Shown: positions 1-6,882, counted from the first letter of the stretch. The stretch is 16,952 bases of DNA from Bacteroidales bacterium (GCA_004555055.1 SFJN01000035.1:1-16952); one strand, 5' to 3'. Program-made: numbers and translations. The notes: generated by a model not told the origin, from the sequence alone.

Positions 1-142
1 TCCCCTGCATGTACTGCAAAAGCCACCGCATGGGCAGGGGGCAGGAAATTCCCTCCTGTACATTGCGGTGACATGCTTACTGTTGCAGTTCGAAAGTAAC
101 TGCGGAAAAGGACTGTAAGGACTTTTCCCGCGTCTATGTCAT
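1..142. other. Hairpin-rich gap downstream of guaB
   Basis: No gene is visible here. Nested inverted repeats are present: GCATGT at 7-12 with ACATGC at 71-76, and inside it CACCGCA at 24-30 with TGCGGTG at 64-70, enclosing a small stem (CAGGA/TCCTG on the minus strand). Nearer the guaB stop there are GCAGTT/AACTGC (86-104) and a 7-base GGAAAAG/CTTTTCC stem. Read in the guaB direction the 24-70 stem is followed by GGCTTTT, so it could be a weak intrinsic terminator, but the T run is short. It could instead be the end of a structured RNA that begins outside the window; I do not recognise one. Confidence 0.35.
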
Positions 143-1624
143 TCAGTCGTGACGGCTGTAGTTAGGAGCTTCGCTGGTAATGGTAATGTCGTGCGGATGA
201 CTCTCCAGCACACCTGCGTTGGTGATACGTACGAACTGGGCGTCGTGCAATTTTTCGATGGTCGAAGCACCGCAATATCCCATACCGGAGCGTAGTCCTC
301 CACAAAGCTGGTATATCACCTCCTGCACCGTTCCTTTGTACGGCACTCGTCCGGCAATGCCTTCCGGAACCAGCTTCTTCACTTCGGTAACGCCACCTTG
401 GAAATAACGGTCCTTTGAGCCGTTTTCCATGGCTTCGAGACTGCCCATTCCACGATAGGTCTTGAATTTCCTGCCGTTGAAGATAATGGTTTCGCCAGGG
501 CTTTCCTCACAGCCAGCGACGAGGCTTCCAATCATCACGCTGTATCCTCCGGCGGCAAGTGCCTTCACCACATCTCCCGAATAACGCAAACCTCCATCGG
601 CAATGAGTGGCACACCGGTACCCTCAAGGGCTTTCGCTACATCGTATACGGCACTGAGCTGCGGCACACCGACGCCGGCCACAACGCGGGTGGTACAGAT
701 GCTTCCCGGGCCGATTCCCACCTTCACGGCGTCAGCTCCAGCCTCCACCAAAGCCCGTGCGGCCTCGCCAGTGGCGATGTTTCCTACCACAAAGTCCACT
801 CCGGAAAAACGTGCCTTTGCTTCCCGGAGCTTTTCAATCACACCCTTTGAATGTCCATGGGCAGTGTCGATGACGATAGCATCGGCACCGGCATGCACCA
901 ATGCTGCGATACGCTCCATGGTATCGGCAGTTACTCCCACACCGGCAGCCACTCTGAGACGGCCCTTGGCATCCTTGCACGCCATAGGCTTGTCCTTCGC
1001 CTTAGTAATGTCCTTATAGGTAATGAGGCCAACGAGTTTTCCTTCTGCGTCTACAACGGGGAGTTTTTCAATCTTGTTCTGCTGCAGGATTTCCGCCGCT
1101 TCAGAAAGGTTGGTGGCAGTGGTGGTGGTCACCAAGTTTTCCGAGGTCATCACCTCGTCGATAAACTTGTCCTGGTCAGTCTCGAAGCGGAGGTCGCGGT
1201 TGGTGACGATTCCGACAAGTTTCATGTTGTCATCCACGACCGGGATACCGCCGATATGATATTCCGCCATTATGGCGAGTGCATCGCGTACCGTCTTTCC
1301 GCGTTGGATGGTCACAGGGTCGTAAATCATTCCGTTTTCCGCACGCTTGACGATGGCCACTTGCCGTGCCTGGTCCTCAATACTCATATTCTTGTGAATC
1401 ACGCCGATTCCGCCTTCACGAGCAATGGCAATGGCCATCTCTGCCTCTGTTACGGTATCCATCGCAGCTGTGACAAAGGGGATTTTCAGGTCAATATTGC
1501 GCGAGAACTTGGTATCGAGGGAAACCGTACGCGGTAATACCTCGGAATAGGCAGGAATGAGGAGGACGTCGTCATAGGTCAGACCGTCCATTACGATTTT
1601 GTCCTTTAGGAAACTTGCAATCAT
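143..1624 (-). CDS. guaB: IMP dehydrogenase (GuaB)
   Basis: Oxidises IMP to XMP with NAD+, the committed step of GMP synthesis, in the cytoplasm. The 493-residue product has the family's usual length. It begins just before the conserved LTYDDVLLIPA segment (15-25). Two CBS domains lie inside the barrel at about 96-210, for example GGIPVVDD and KLPVVDAEG. The catalytic loop GIGPGSICTTR contains Cys310, followed by IADGGLRYSGD (phosphate binding), SPGE, the flap with RYFQGG (407-411) and the Arg-Tyr pair in EGIAGRVPYKG (Arg426, Tyr429). The frame stays open upstream to 1948, but those 108 codons resemble no part of IMP dehydrogenase, so I start at the ATG at 1624. There is no clear Shine-Dalgarno sequence, which is normal for this phylum. 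The gene appears monocistronic: the licD gene upstream has its own terminator. Confidence 0.96.
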   Translation of the reverse strand: MIASFLKDKIVMDGLTYDDVLLIPAYSEVLPRTVSLDTKFSRNIDLKIPFVTAAMDTVTEAEMAIAIAREGGIGVIHKNMSIEDQARQVAIVKRAENGMIYDPVTIQRGKTVRDALAIMAEYHIGGIPVVDDNMKLVGIVTNRDLRFETDQDKFIDEVMTSENLVTTTTATNLSEAAEILQQNKIEKLPVVDAEGKLVGLITYKDITKAKDKPMACKDAKGRLRVAAGVGVTADTMERIAALVHAGADAIVIDTAHGHSKGVIEKLREAKARFSGVDFVVGNIATGEAARALVEAGADAVKVGIGPGSICTTRVVAGVGVPQLSAVYDVAKALEGTGVPLIADGGLRYSGDVVKALAAGGYSVMIGSLVAGCEESPGETIIFNGRKFKTYRGMGSLEAMENGSKDRYFQGGVTEVKKLVPEGIAGRVPYKGTVQEVIYQLCGGLRSGMGYCGASTIEKLHDAQFVRITNAGVLESHPHDITITSEAPNYSRHD

Positions 1625-1708
1625 ATCTATTTGGAGCGTTATGGGGTTTACGTTGTTGTGATGGTTTGGCATAACCTGAGCGGAAGGCGTGCCAATGGTA
1701 TAAAGCAC

Positions 1709-1746
1709 ACACCTTAGAGGAATGTCGTGAATGTATGCTAAGGTGT
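1709..1746 (-). repeat. Inverted repeat in the guaB 5' region
   Basis: ACACCTTAG and CTAAGGTGT form a perfect 9-base inverted repeat with arms at 1709-1717 and 1738-1746, separated by 20 bases. In guaB RNA it would be a stem-loop ending about 85 nt before the start codon. The loop carries a short direct repeat (ACATTC twice on the minus strand). It could be a regulatory RNA structure or a DNA operator. I do not recognise it as a known riboswitch; no purine-riboswitch core was seen. Confidence 0.45.
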
Positions 1747-1821
1747 TTTCTCTGCAAACGGTGGCAGGCAGGGTGATATGCTGCATCAACTCCGTATGAG
1801 GTTGTGTGCTGTAAATTGCTG

Positions 1822-1829
1822 CAAAATTA
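1822..1829 (-). promoter_or_regulatory. Candidate guaB -7 element
   Basis: Read on the minus strand this is TAATTTTG, a perfect match to the Bacteroidota -7 consensus TAnnTTTG and identical to the element in front of gyrA. No good TTG lies 19-21 bases upstream, so support is partial. It would give a leader of about 190 nt. A rival candidate closer to the gene is TTTG at 1752-1755 followed after 19 bases by TACATTCA (minus strand), which would place the 1709-1746 inverted repeat over the promoter. Confidence 0.4.
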
Positions 1830-1928
1830 CGGATTCTTTGCCGAGTTTCGGCTGATTCTTCATGGTTTTTTCGACATTTTTTGAGGGAAATGTCTGAAAA
1901 AGCCAAATTTGCTTTATCTTCCTTGCGG

Positions 1929-1958
1929 AAAAACTCCCGCTCCGCCACGGCAGAACGG
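1929..1958 (-). terminator. Intrinsic terminator of licD
   Basis: On the minus strand, CCGTTCTGCC and GGCGGAGCGG pair over ten positions (two G-U wobbles) with a tight loop, at 1958-1937. The stem is followed by GAG and a run of five T (plus-strand A run at 1929-1933). It begins 10 bases after the licD stop codon. It separates licD from guaB transcription. Confidence 0.7.
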
Positions 1959-1967
1959 CCAAGGATT

Positions 1968-2810
1968 TCATCCCCAGTAGCCTTCTGTAGTCGCCGGCTG
2001 CTCCTCCTTTGTAAGCTCCGGAATCATAAGCACGGCGTGTACCTGTCGTTTTTCAATGGGAGGAATGGTCATGTAGTCACCGTATAGGGCGGTAAGGTAG
2101 GCATCGGGATTGCCTGGGGCGGGAAACTCCAGCCCTTCGAAACTTACCGTCGAAAGAGGAAATACGTCGCTGTTGTTATAGACGACGCCATACCCGTTGT
2201 TTTCGGGGATTACACAGCATTTACGGTCATTCCTTGAAAACCACCTTACCGTATGCCATATGGCGGTAGTGGCAAGGAACATAGCGCCGAACCAGAAGAA
2301 TTCTGCCACCGCCCGGAACGAGTACCTATGGGGCTTGTGTAGGATGGACCTACTCCTTGCCATTCTCCGTACGATGCAGCGGGTGAAGCCCTGCGAAACA
2401 TTGGGGTAGGGGATGAAGGGGAAAATGTCGACATAAATACCTTTGTCGTACGATGCAGAAAAATCATCGCCACCCTCCACATAGAAGGAGTTCCGGTTGC
2501 GCACCTTGATGATGGGCTCCTTACACGCCTCGTCTTTCGGTGTCTGCACGACGAGATGACGTGGCAATTCCCTGCGGGCAAGTTCCACAAAACGTTCGGC
2601 ATCCGCTTTCTTCATGGCGATATCGAGGTCGTCATCCCAGGGGATGAAGCCTCCATGACGTACCGCACCGAGCAGGGAGCCGCCGTCGAGCCAGTATGGA
2701 ATGCTGTATTGGCGGCAGAGACGGTCAATTTCTGTCAGTATGGCGAGTTGCTTTAGCTGACAGGGGCGCAACGTTTCGTGGCAGTATGTTTCAAGATAGG
2801 GATTTTTCAT
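1968..2810 (-). CDS. LicD family phosphotransferase
   Basis: A 280-residue LicD-family protein. Family members move a phosphate-linked group from a CDP- or similar activated donor to a glycan: phosphocholine for bacterial LicD, ribitol phosphate for the related human FKTN and FKRP. Visible motifs: LDGGSLLGAVRHGG (41-54) followed at once by FIPWDDDLDIAM (55-66), where Asp59-61 and Asp63 fit the metal-binding nucleotidyltransferase-type site; GIYVDIFPF (124-132); and the family's C-terminal ALYGDYMTIPP (241-251). A hydrophobic stretch at about 167-188 may associate with the membrane; there is no signal peptide. It is divergent from a TarI-like cytidylyltransferase and an SDR gene, which suggests the donor is a CDP-polyol. 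Donor and acceptor cannot be read from the sequence; CDP-choline is possible, but no choline-uptake or choline kinase gene is nearby. Confidence 0.88.
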   Translation of the reverse strand: MKNPYLETYCHETLRPCQLKQLAILTEIDRLCRQYSIPYWLDGGSLLGAVRHGGFIPWDDDLDIAMKKADAERFVELARRELPRHLVVQTPKDEACKEPIIKVRNRNSFYVEGGDDFSASYDKGIYVDIFPFIPYPNVSQGFTRCIVRRMARSRSILHKPHRYSFRAVAEFFWFGAMFLATTAIWHTVRWFSRNDRKCCVIPENNGYGVVYNNSDVFPLSTVSFEGLEFPAPGNPDAYLTALYGDYMTIPPIEKRQVHAVLMIPELTKEEQPATTEGYWG

Positions 2811-2830
2811 ATCGTCAATATATCGTCAAT
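2809..2830. repeat. Two-copy 11-base tandem repeat at the licD start
   Basis: ATATCGTCAAT occurs twice with no gap (2809-2819, 2820-2830). The first two bases lie inside the licD start codon, so the repeat forms the 20 or so bases just upstream of translation initiation. Confidence 0.8.
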
Positions 2831-2882
2831 AATGGAGGAAGGAGAGGAGGTAAACAATATCGCATAGCGGAGCATATGTTTG

Positions 2883-2914
2883 CAAAAATAGCGAAAACCG
2901 CCGATTCTTGCAAA
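2883..2914 (-). promoter_or_regulatory. licD promoter
   Basis: On the minus strand TTTG (2914-2911) is followed after exactly 20 bases by TATTTTTG (2890-2883). This matches the Bacteroidota consensus TTTG-N19-21-TAnnTTTG in full. Transcription would start near 2876 and leave a leader of about 65 nt. Confidence 0.75.
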
Positions 2915-2930
2915 AAAAGCCCTGCTTTTA

Positions 2931-2961
2931 TTGTAACGCACCAGGATAATGTCTAAATTTG
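2931..2961 (+). promoter_or_regulatory. Promoter of the cytidylyltransferase-SDR operon
   Basis: TTG at 2931-2933, a 20-base spacer, then TAAATTTG at 2954-2961, a full match to TAnnTTTG. The predicted start is near 2968, with a leader of about 85 nt. It is back-to-back with the licD promoter, with the two -33 elements about 17 bases apart, so one regulator could reach both. Confidence 0.75.
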
Positions 2962-2998
2962 CACACTGCAAACACCCATCGGGCGTTCTAAAATTTAG
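2953..2998. repeat. Inverted repeat across the operon's -7 element
   Basis: CTAAATTT (2953-2960) and AAATTTAG (2991-2998) form a perfect 8-base inverted repeat. The left arm covers the -7 element. Between the arms lies an imperfect stem, AACACCC-ATC-GGGCGTT (2971-2987, one mismatch). The placement fits an operator plus a short leader hairpin; no regulator is identified. Confidence 0.45.
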
Positions 2999-3052
2999 TT
3001 TGATTTGTCAAGCTAATTTATAGAACACCCCCCTAAAAACATTCTCTCTTTT

Positions 3053-3787
3053 ATGAACATCGCCGTAATATTTGCCGGAGGCAGCGGTAGCCGCATGCAC
3101 ACCAAATCGCGTCCGAAGCAGTTCCTTAACCTTCATGGCAAACCTATACTCCTCTACACTATAGAGCTTTTTGAAGAGCATCCTTTGGTCGATGCCGTGG
3201 TGTGTGTCTGCATTGCGGAATGGATTCCGCGGCTTCGCACGATGTTGGCGAAACACGATATCCGGAAAGTCGTCGATGTGGTGCCGGGCGGCGCAACGGG
3301 GCAGGAGTCCATCTTCCGTGGACTTTGTGCTGCCGAGTCATACGTCAGTGGTCTGGGGGCTTCCGATGCACGCCACGTGGTGATGATTCACGACGGTGTG
3401 CGACCCCTTATTGACGAAGCCACCATTACGGCCAACATCTGCAAGGTGGAGGAGTGCGGCAGCTGCATCACCTGCGTGCCCGCTATTGAGACCGTCCTCG
3501 TGGGCGAAGACGACGGGAGCATCCACATCCCTCCACGGGCAAAATGCATGATGGCCCGGGCACCACAGAGCTTCTGGCTCGATGAAATACTTGCCGCACA
3601 TCGTAGAAGCATCGCCGAAGGTCATACCGCCTTCATCGATTCCTGTTCCATGATGCACCATTACGGATATCCCCTTCACACCGTCACCGGGCCTATGGAA
3701 AACATCAAGATTACCACCCCCACCGACTATTATGTGTTGCGTGCCATGATTGAGGTGCGCGAGAACCAGCAGATTTTCGGCATATGA
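3053..3787 (+). CDS. TarI/IspD-type CDP-polyol cytidylyltransferase
   Basis: A 244-residue cytidylyltransferase that joins CMP from CTP to a sugar-alcohol phosphate. Motifs in order: FAGGSGSRM (7-15) and KQF (22-24) for nucleotide binding, PGGATGQESI (78-87), HDGVRP (113-118), RAPQSFW (169-175), FIDSCSM (194-200), ENIKITTPTDY (216-226). HDGVRP and NIKITTP resemble TarI (ribitol-5-phosphate cytidylyltransferase), where IspD typically has HDAARP and NIKVTRP, so I favour a CDP-polyol role over the isoprenoid enzyme. The neighbours (an SDR in the same operon, LicD divergent) support this; an ispD gene found elsewhere in the genome would settle it. The stop codon overlaps the next gene's ATG. The polyol (ribitol, arabinitol, another) is not determinable here. 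Confidence 0.82.
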   Translation: MNIAVIFAGGSGSRMHTKSRPKQFLNLHGKPILLYTIELFEEHPLVDAVVCVCIAEWIPRLRTMLAKHDIRKVVDVVPGGATGQESIFRGLCAAESYVSGLGASDARHVVMIHDGVRPLIDEATITANICKVEECGSCITCVPAIETVLVGEDDGSIHIPPRAKCMMARAPQSFWLDEILAAHRRSIAEGHTAFIDSCSMMHHYGYPLHTVTGPMENIKITTPTDYYVLRAMIEVRENQQIFGI

Positions 3788-4848
3788 ACGATTCCATCCT
3801 CCACAGCGATGTCCGGGAATTCGCCTCCCAGTTCCCCCATTACGCCCGTCTTCGGGACATGCGCATCCTCCTCACGGGTTCCACCGGCTTGGTGGGCGGC
3901 ATGCTGCTCCGTTGCCTGTTGCGCCTCGAGGAGATGTACGCCCTGGGGCTGCACGTGGTATGCCCCGTACGCAATATGCGGAAGGTTTGGGAAACGTTTT
4001 CCGATCTCAGCGTTGACGCTCCTGTAACCTGGGAGGAGTGTGACGACCTTTCCACCCTCTCCTCTGATGCCGTTGGACACCCGGAACTTGTTTTCCATCT
4101 CGCCTCTCCCACGGCTTCTGCCTTTCTGTCGGAGTGTCCCGTCGAAACCCTTTCCGCGAGTTTCCTTTCCACAGCCCATCTGCTCCGCATGGTGCAGGGA
4201 GACGCCGCGCTGCGCGCCTTCGTCTATGCCTCTTCAGTCGAGAGCTACGGCACGGTCACCGCGGAGCCGGAAGACGGAGATACCATTACCGAGGATTTCC
4301 AGGGTTATGTCAATCCCCTTATCCCCCGTAGCAGTTATCCCATGGGCAAGCGCGCAGCGGAATGCTTGTGTGCGGCGTATGCTAAAGAATATGGGGTCCC
4401 AACGCGGATCGCCCGGCTGACACAGACTTTCGGCAGCGGCGTGCGGCGCGACGACAACCGGGTGTTTGCACAGTTTGCACGCAGCATACTGCGCCACGAG
4501 GACATTGTGCTTCATACCGAGGGATACAGTGCAAAGCCTTACTGCTACATCACAGACACGGTGAATGCCCTGCTCCACATCGCACTTTTCGGCAAGGATG
4601 GCGAGGCGTATAATGTCGCCGACCGCACATCGTATATCAGTGTACGGAAAATGGCGGAAATGCTCTGCCGGGAATTTGCGCCACAGCGGCAGGTGATGGT
4701 GGAGCCACACCCCGAATGCGGATATGCCCCCGTCACCTTGTTGCCGCTCGACACTTCACGCCTCGAAGCCCTCGGATGGCGGGCGAATGTAGGACTGCGG
4801 GAGATGTTCCGACGGCTGATGGTCTGGATTTCAGAGCAAGAAGGCTGA
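3784..4848 (+). CDS. NAD-dependent epimerase/dehydratase (SDR)
   Basis: A 354-residue extended short-chain dehydrogenase. The dinucleotide-binding motif TGSTGLVGG is at 31-39, HLAS at 105-108, a serine pair in YASSVESYG (148-156), and the catalytic YxxxK as Tyr185-Pro-Met-Gly-Lys189. The C-terminal half has the usual substrate-binding features of the family (YCYITDTVNALL, YNVADRTSYIS). Its ATG lies in the ATGA overlap with the cytidylyltransferase stop, so translation is probably coupled and the two likely act in one pathway. I infer it reduces or epimerises the sugar part of the CDP-linked or phosphorylated substrate. It is not TarJ-like (TarJ is an alcohol dehydrogenase of another fold). 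Pneumococcal capsule loci proposed to make an activated arabinitol also pair a nucleotidyltransferase with a dehydrogenase; that analogy is from memory. Confidence 0.85.
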   Translation: MNDSILHSDVREFASQFPHYARLRDMRILLTGSTGLVGGMLLRCLLRLEEMYALGLHVVCPVRNMRKVWETFSDLSVDAPVTWEECDDLSTLSSDAVGHPELVFHLASPTASAFLSECPVETLSASFLSTAHLLRMVQGDAALRAFVYASSVESYGTVTAEPEDGDTITEDFQGYVNPLIPRSSYPMGKRAAECLCAAYAKEYGVPTRIARLTQTFGSGVRRDDNRVFAQFARSILRHEDIVLHTEGYSAKPYCYITDTVNALLHIALFGKDGEAYNVADRTSYISVRKMAEMLCREFAPQRQVMVEPHPECGYAPVTLLPLDTSRLEALGWRANVGLREMFRRLMVWISEQEG

Positions 4849-4863
4849 AGACTTCTCGGCTTT
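4841..4863 (+). terminator. Weak terminator-like hairpin at the operon end
   Basis: AAGGCTGA and TCGGCTTT can pair over 8 positions with two G-U wobbles around a 7-base loop, overlapping the SDR stop codon. Only TTT follows within or after the stem, so this is a weak candidate. Confidence 0.28.
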
Positions 4864-5211
4864 CCCGGCTTTATATAACAATTAGGGGTGATGTAACAAA
4901 TCACTACATTGTAACAATTAATACAAACGACAAAATCGCATAGATTTTGCCGTAAAATAGATTTGTATTACCGAGAAACTAATTTGTTTCTCCGAAGAAA
5001 GGGGTGCATTTCTTGATGTTTTACGAAAAATGTTTTGCCTTCGTTTGTCTTCTACTTTTTTCTTCGTTGACTTCGTAAAAAAATGTCCTAAATACTGTTT
5101 TTGCGGTAATAAGTAGCATAAAAACAGTTGGTTTTGGGACAGAAAGCGTACAAAATTGCGTGAAAATAGCCTCCGAAGCCCCTAAAATGTCCCAAAGTGA
5201 GAGTGTGGGGG
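4849..5211. other. AT-rich convergent gap full of inverted repeats
   Basis: No gene is visible between the ends of the SDR gene and the DUF6377 gene. TAACAA occurs three times at exact 18-base spacing (4876, 4894, 4912). GAGAAAC-TAATTT-GTTTCTC is a perfect hairpin at 4973-4992, just after TAGATTTG (4958-4965), which matches a -7 promoter element but has no -33. TTTTACGAA (5019-5027) and TTCGTAAAA (5072-5080) form a 9-base inverted repeat. The terminator at 5077-5141 and its rival arm at 5188-5196 are described separately. A small plus-strand RNA starting near 4972 is conceivable but unproven. Confidence 0.6.
5077..5141 (-). terminator. Large terminator of the DUF6377 gene
   Basis: Read on the minus strand, ACTGTTTTT (5128-5120) and AAAAACAGT (5102-5094) form a perfect 9-base stem around a 17-base loop. 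Outside it, TGTCCCAAA (5141-5133) and TTTAGGACA (5092-5084) pair at 8 of 9 positions. The structure ends directly in a run of seven T (plus-strand A run at 5077-5083). It sits about 70 bases after the DUF6377 stop, at the end of the long minus-strand run. Confidence 0.65.
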
Positions 5212-6834
5212 TCAACATTCCATTACCCGTTTCTCAAATTCCTCTTTGGGGAACCGGCTTTTGTTGCGCAGTCGTGAGCGGTAGCTATAGATGGTAGGGA
5301 GGGAATAATTGAGGAAGTGTGCAATGCGGTTGGAGTCGGAAATGCCAAGTCGGATGAGGGCAAAAATGCGGAGTTCGGTATTGAGCATTTCGTCTCGTTT
5401 GGTGGTGATTTGCGCTTCCGGGAGGAGGAGGGCGTTGAAATTGGCGACAAAGTTGGGGAAGAGCGTAAGGAAAGCTTCGTCGAAGTCGGTGTAGAAAAGT
5501 GTCTCCTCGTGTGGTATGGTGGAATCGGTTTTCAGCAATGCCAGGATTTCGTCCTGCCGGTTGTTGCGCAGCATTTTGAGTATGCGCTTTCGGCTCTGCT
5601 CCATGCTGTCAATGTATGTTCGGCACCGTTCAAGGTATCGGACGATGTAGGTTTCTTTGACGCGGTTAGTCTGCTGCAGCTGGAGGTTTGTAGCAGAAAG
5701 AGCATCGTTGACTTGCCGTTGTGCAGCGATGGCATCGTCGAGTTTTCGGTGCATTTCTGCGAGTTGTCGGTTGCGGCGTCGTGCGCCAAGGAGCATGAAC
5801 GCCATGGCGACAAGGAAAAGCGCCACGGTGAGGAGAGCGGAGATGGTAAAGAGGAAGCGCTGGCGGACCCGTTGTTTATGGTTTTGCTCGATGATGGGGA
5901 AGATGGTGGAAGCCTCCACTGTCCTCAGTCGTGCTTTGCAGTATGCCGCGTCGTCCATTGCGCAGACGAGGTATTCATATGCCCGGTCGGGGTGGCCCAT
6001 GGAAGAGAGGATGATGGCGAGTTTGGGAAGTGCGCTGTATTCTGCCACTCCGCGCCGGAAGTCGTTGATGGCTGTCATGGCGAGATAGCGAATCTCCTCG
6101 GTTGTGTTCTGCTCGGCATGCGCAATGGCACTCATTGTGAAATGGAGATATGCCCGCTGGAGTTCGTCGGCCTTCGGGAGGGACTGTGCACATACGGTGC
6201 GTGCCAGTGCGACGTCGCCGAGGGTAAGGGCACGGTCGGCAAGGACAATGTTGCGGTTGATACCTGGCCGTTGGATGGCAAGGATACTGTCGCGGCAGCG
6301 CTGTGTGAGATCGCTGTAGTGTGAGGCGTGTCCGTAGACCTCGCCGTAGTCCGCCATCCACCCATAGAGTTTCCGGCATAGTTGATAGTATGCAAGGCGG
6401 ATGCTGTCAGGGGCATGGGCGATGTCGATATCTTCGACAGTGCTCTGTGCGCTTGCATAGAGACCCATTACGCCGTAGATTTCCGCCCGTCGGATTAGCA
6501 CGCGCGTTTGGAGTTCGGGTGTTGCGCTGAAGACGGGGAGGCTTTCGGTTTTGGCGAGCCATGCCATTGCACTGTCGGTCTGGATGCTGGAATATGCCGT
6601 GCAGATTTGCAGATAAGCCTCTGCGCGCTGTATCCCCTCAAGCTGTTGTGCGCGGTGCCCCATGCTGTCAATCTGTGCCACGCGTGCGTTCCTGTATGAC
6701 TTTCGGGCAGCCACAGCCTCGTCAAGTTGGTGCAGGAGGGCCTCCTGACTGAGGCCTTCGAGTCTTTGTGCCTGAAGGGGAGGGATGGAGAGGAGGCAGA
6801 TAAGGAGGATGTAGAGCGTGTGTTTCCGGTTCAT
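5212..6834 (-). CDS. DUF6377-type membrane regulator with TPR-like region
   Basis: A 540-residue protein of the DUF6377 type common in Bacteroidota. Residues 1-22 are a signal peptide (LLICLLSIPPLQAQ). About 30-320 is a periplasmic helical, TPR-like region. One membrane span lies at about 327-350 (FLFTISALLTVALFLVAMAFMLL), followed by basic RRR and a coiled coil at about 355-390. The cytoplasmic end has a helix-turn-helix-like stretch at about 489-525 (LRIFALIRLGISDSNRIAHF, then a YSLPTIYSYRSRLRNK recognition-like helix), the same plan as LuxR-type regulators. I infer that it senses something in the periplasm and controls transcription directly. Its target is unknown. It starts 48 bases after the MltF-like gene on the same strand, so it is probably in that operon and ends it at the 5077-5141 terminator. 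Confidence 0.78.
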   Translation of the reverse strand: MNRKHTLYILLICLLSIPPLQAQRLEGLSQEALLHQLDEAVAARKSYRNARVAQIDSMGHRAQQLEGIQRAEAYLQICTAYSSIQTDSAMAWLAKTESLPVFSATPELQTRVLIRRAEIYGVMGLYASAQSTVEDIDIAHAPDSIRLAYYQLCRKLYGWMADYGEVYGHASHYSDLTQRCRDSILAIQRPGINRNIVLADRALTLGDVALARTVCAQSLPKADELQRAYLHFTMSAIAHAEQNTTEEIRYLAMTAINDFRRGVAEYSALPKLAIILSSMGHPDRAYEYLVCAMDDAAYCKARLRTVEASTIFPIIEQNHKQRVRQRFLFTISALLTVALFLVAMAFMLLGARRRNRQLAEMHRKLDDAIAAQRQVNDALSATNLQLQQTNRVKETYIVRYLERCRTYIDSMEQSRKRILKMLRNNRQDEILALLKTDSTIPHEETLFYTDFDEAFLTLFPNFVANFNALLLPEAQITTKRDEMLNTELRIFALIRLGISDSNRIAHFLNYSLPTIYSYRSRLRNKSRFPKEEFEKRVMEC

Positions 6835-6882
6835 GGCAAGGTTAGGAGGGGAAGGGAGAGGAGGGGGAGGAAAGGATTACGG

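Noticed and set aside
1..142. Small SRP RNA, 6S RNA or tmRNA
   Set aside because: The region has nested stems but I could not match conserved loops of any of these RNAs.
1625..1948. N-terminal extension of GuaB by 108 residues
   Set aside because: The added residues resemble no IMP dehydrogenase segment and cover the promoter, hairpin and part of the licD terminator.
4876..4917. CRISPR array or plasmid-type iterons
   Set aside because: The repeated unit is only six bases in three copies, far too short for CRISPR repeats, and no replication or cas gene is present.
5317..6324. Plus-strand open frame of 335 codons opposite the DUF6377 gene
   Set aside because: Antisense shadow with atypical composition; the sense strand has a signal peptide, membrane span and helix-turn-helix.
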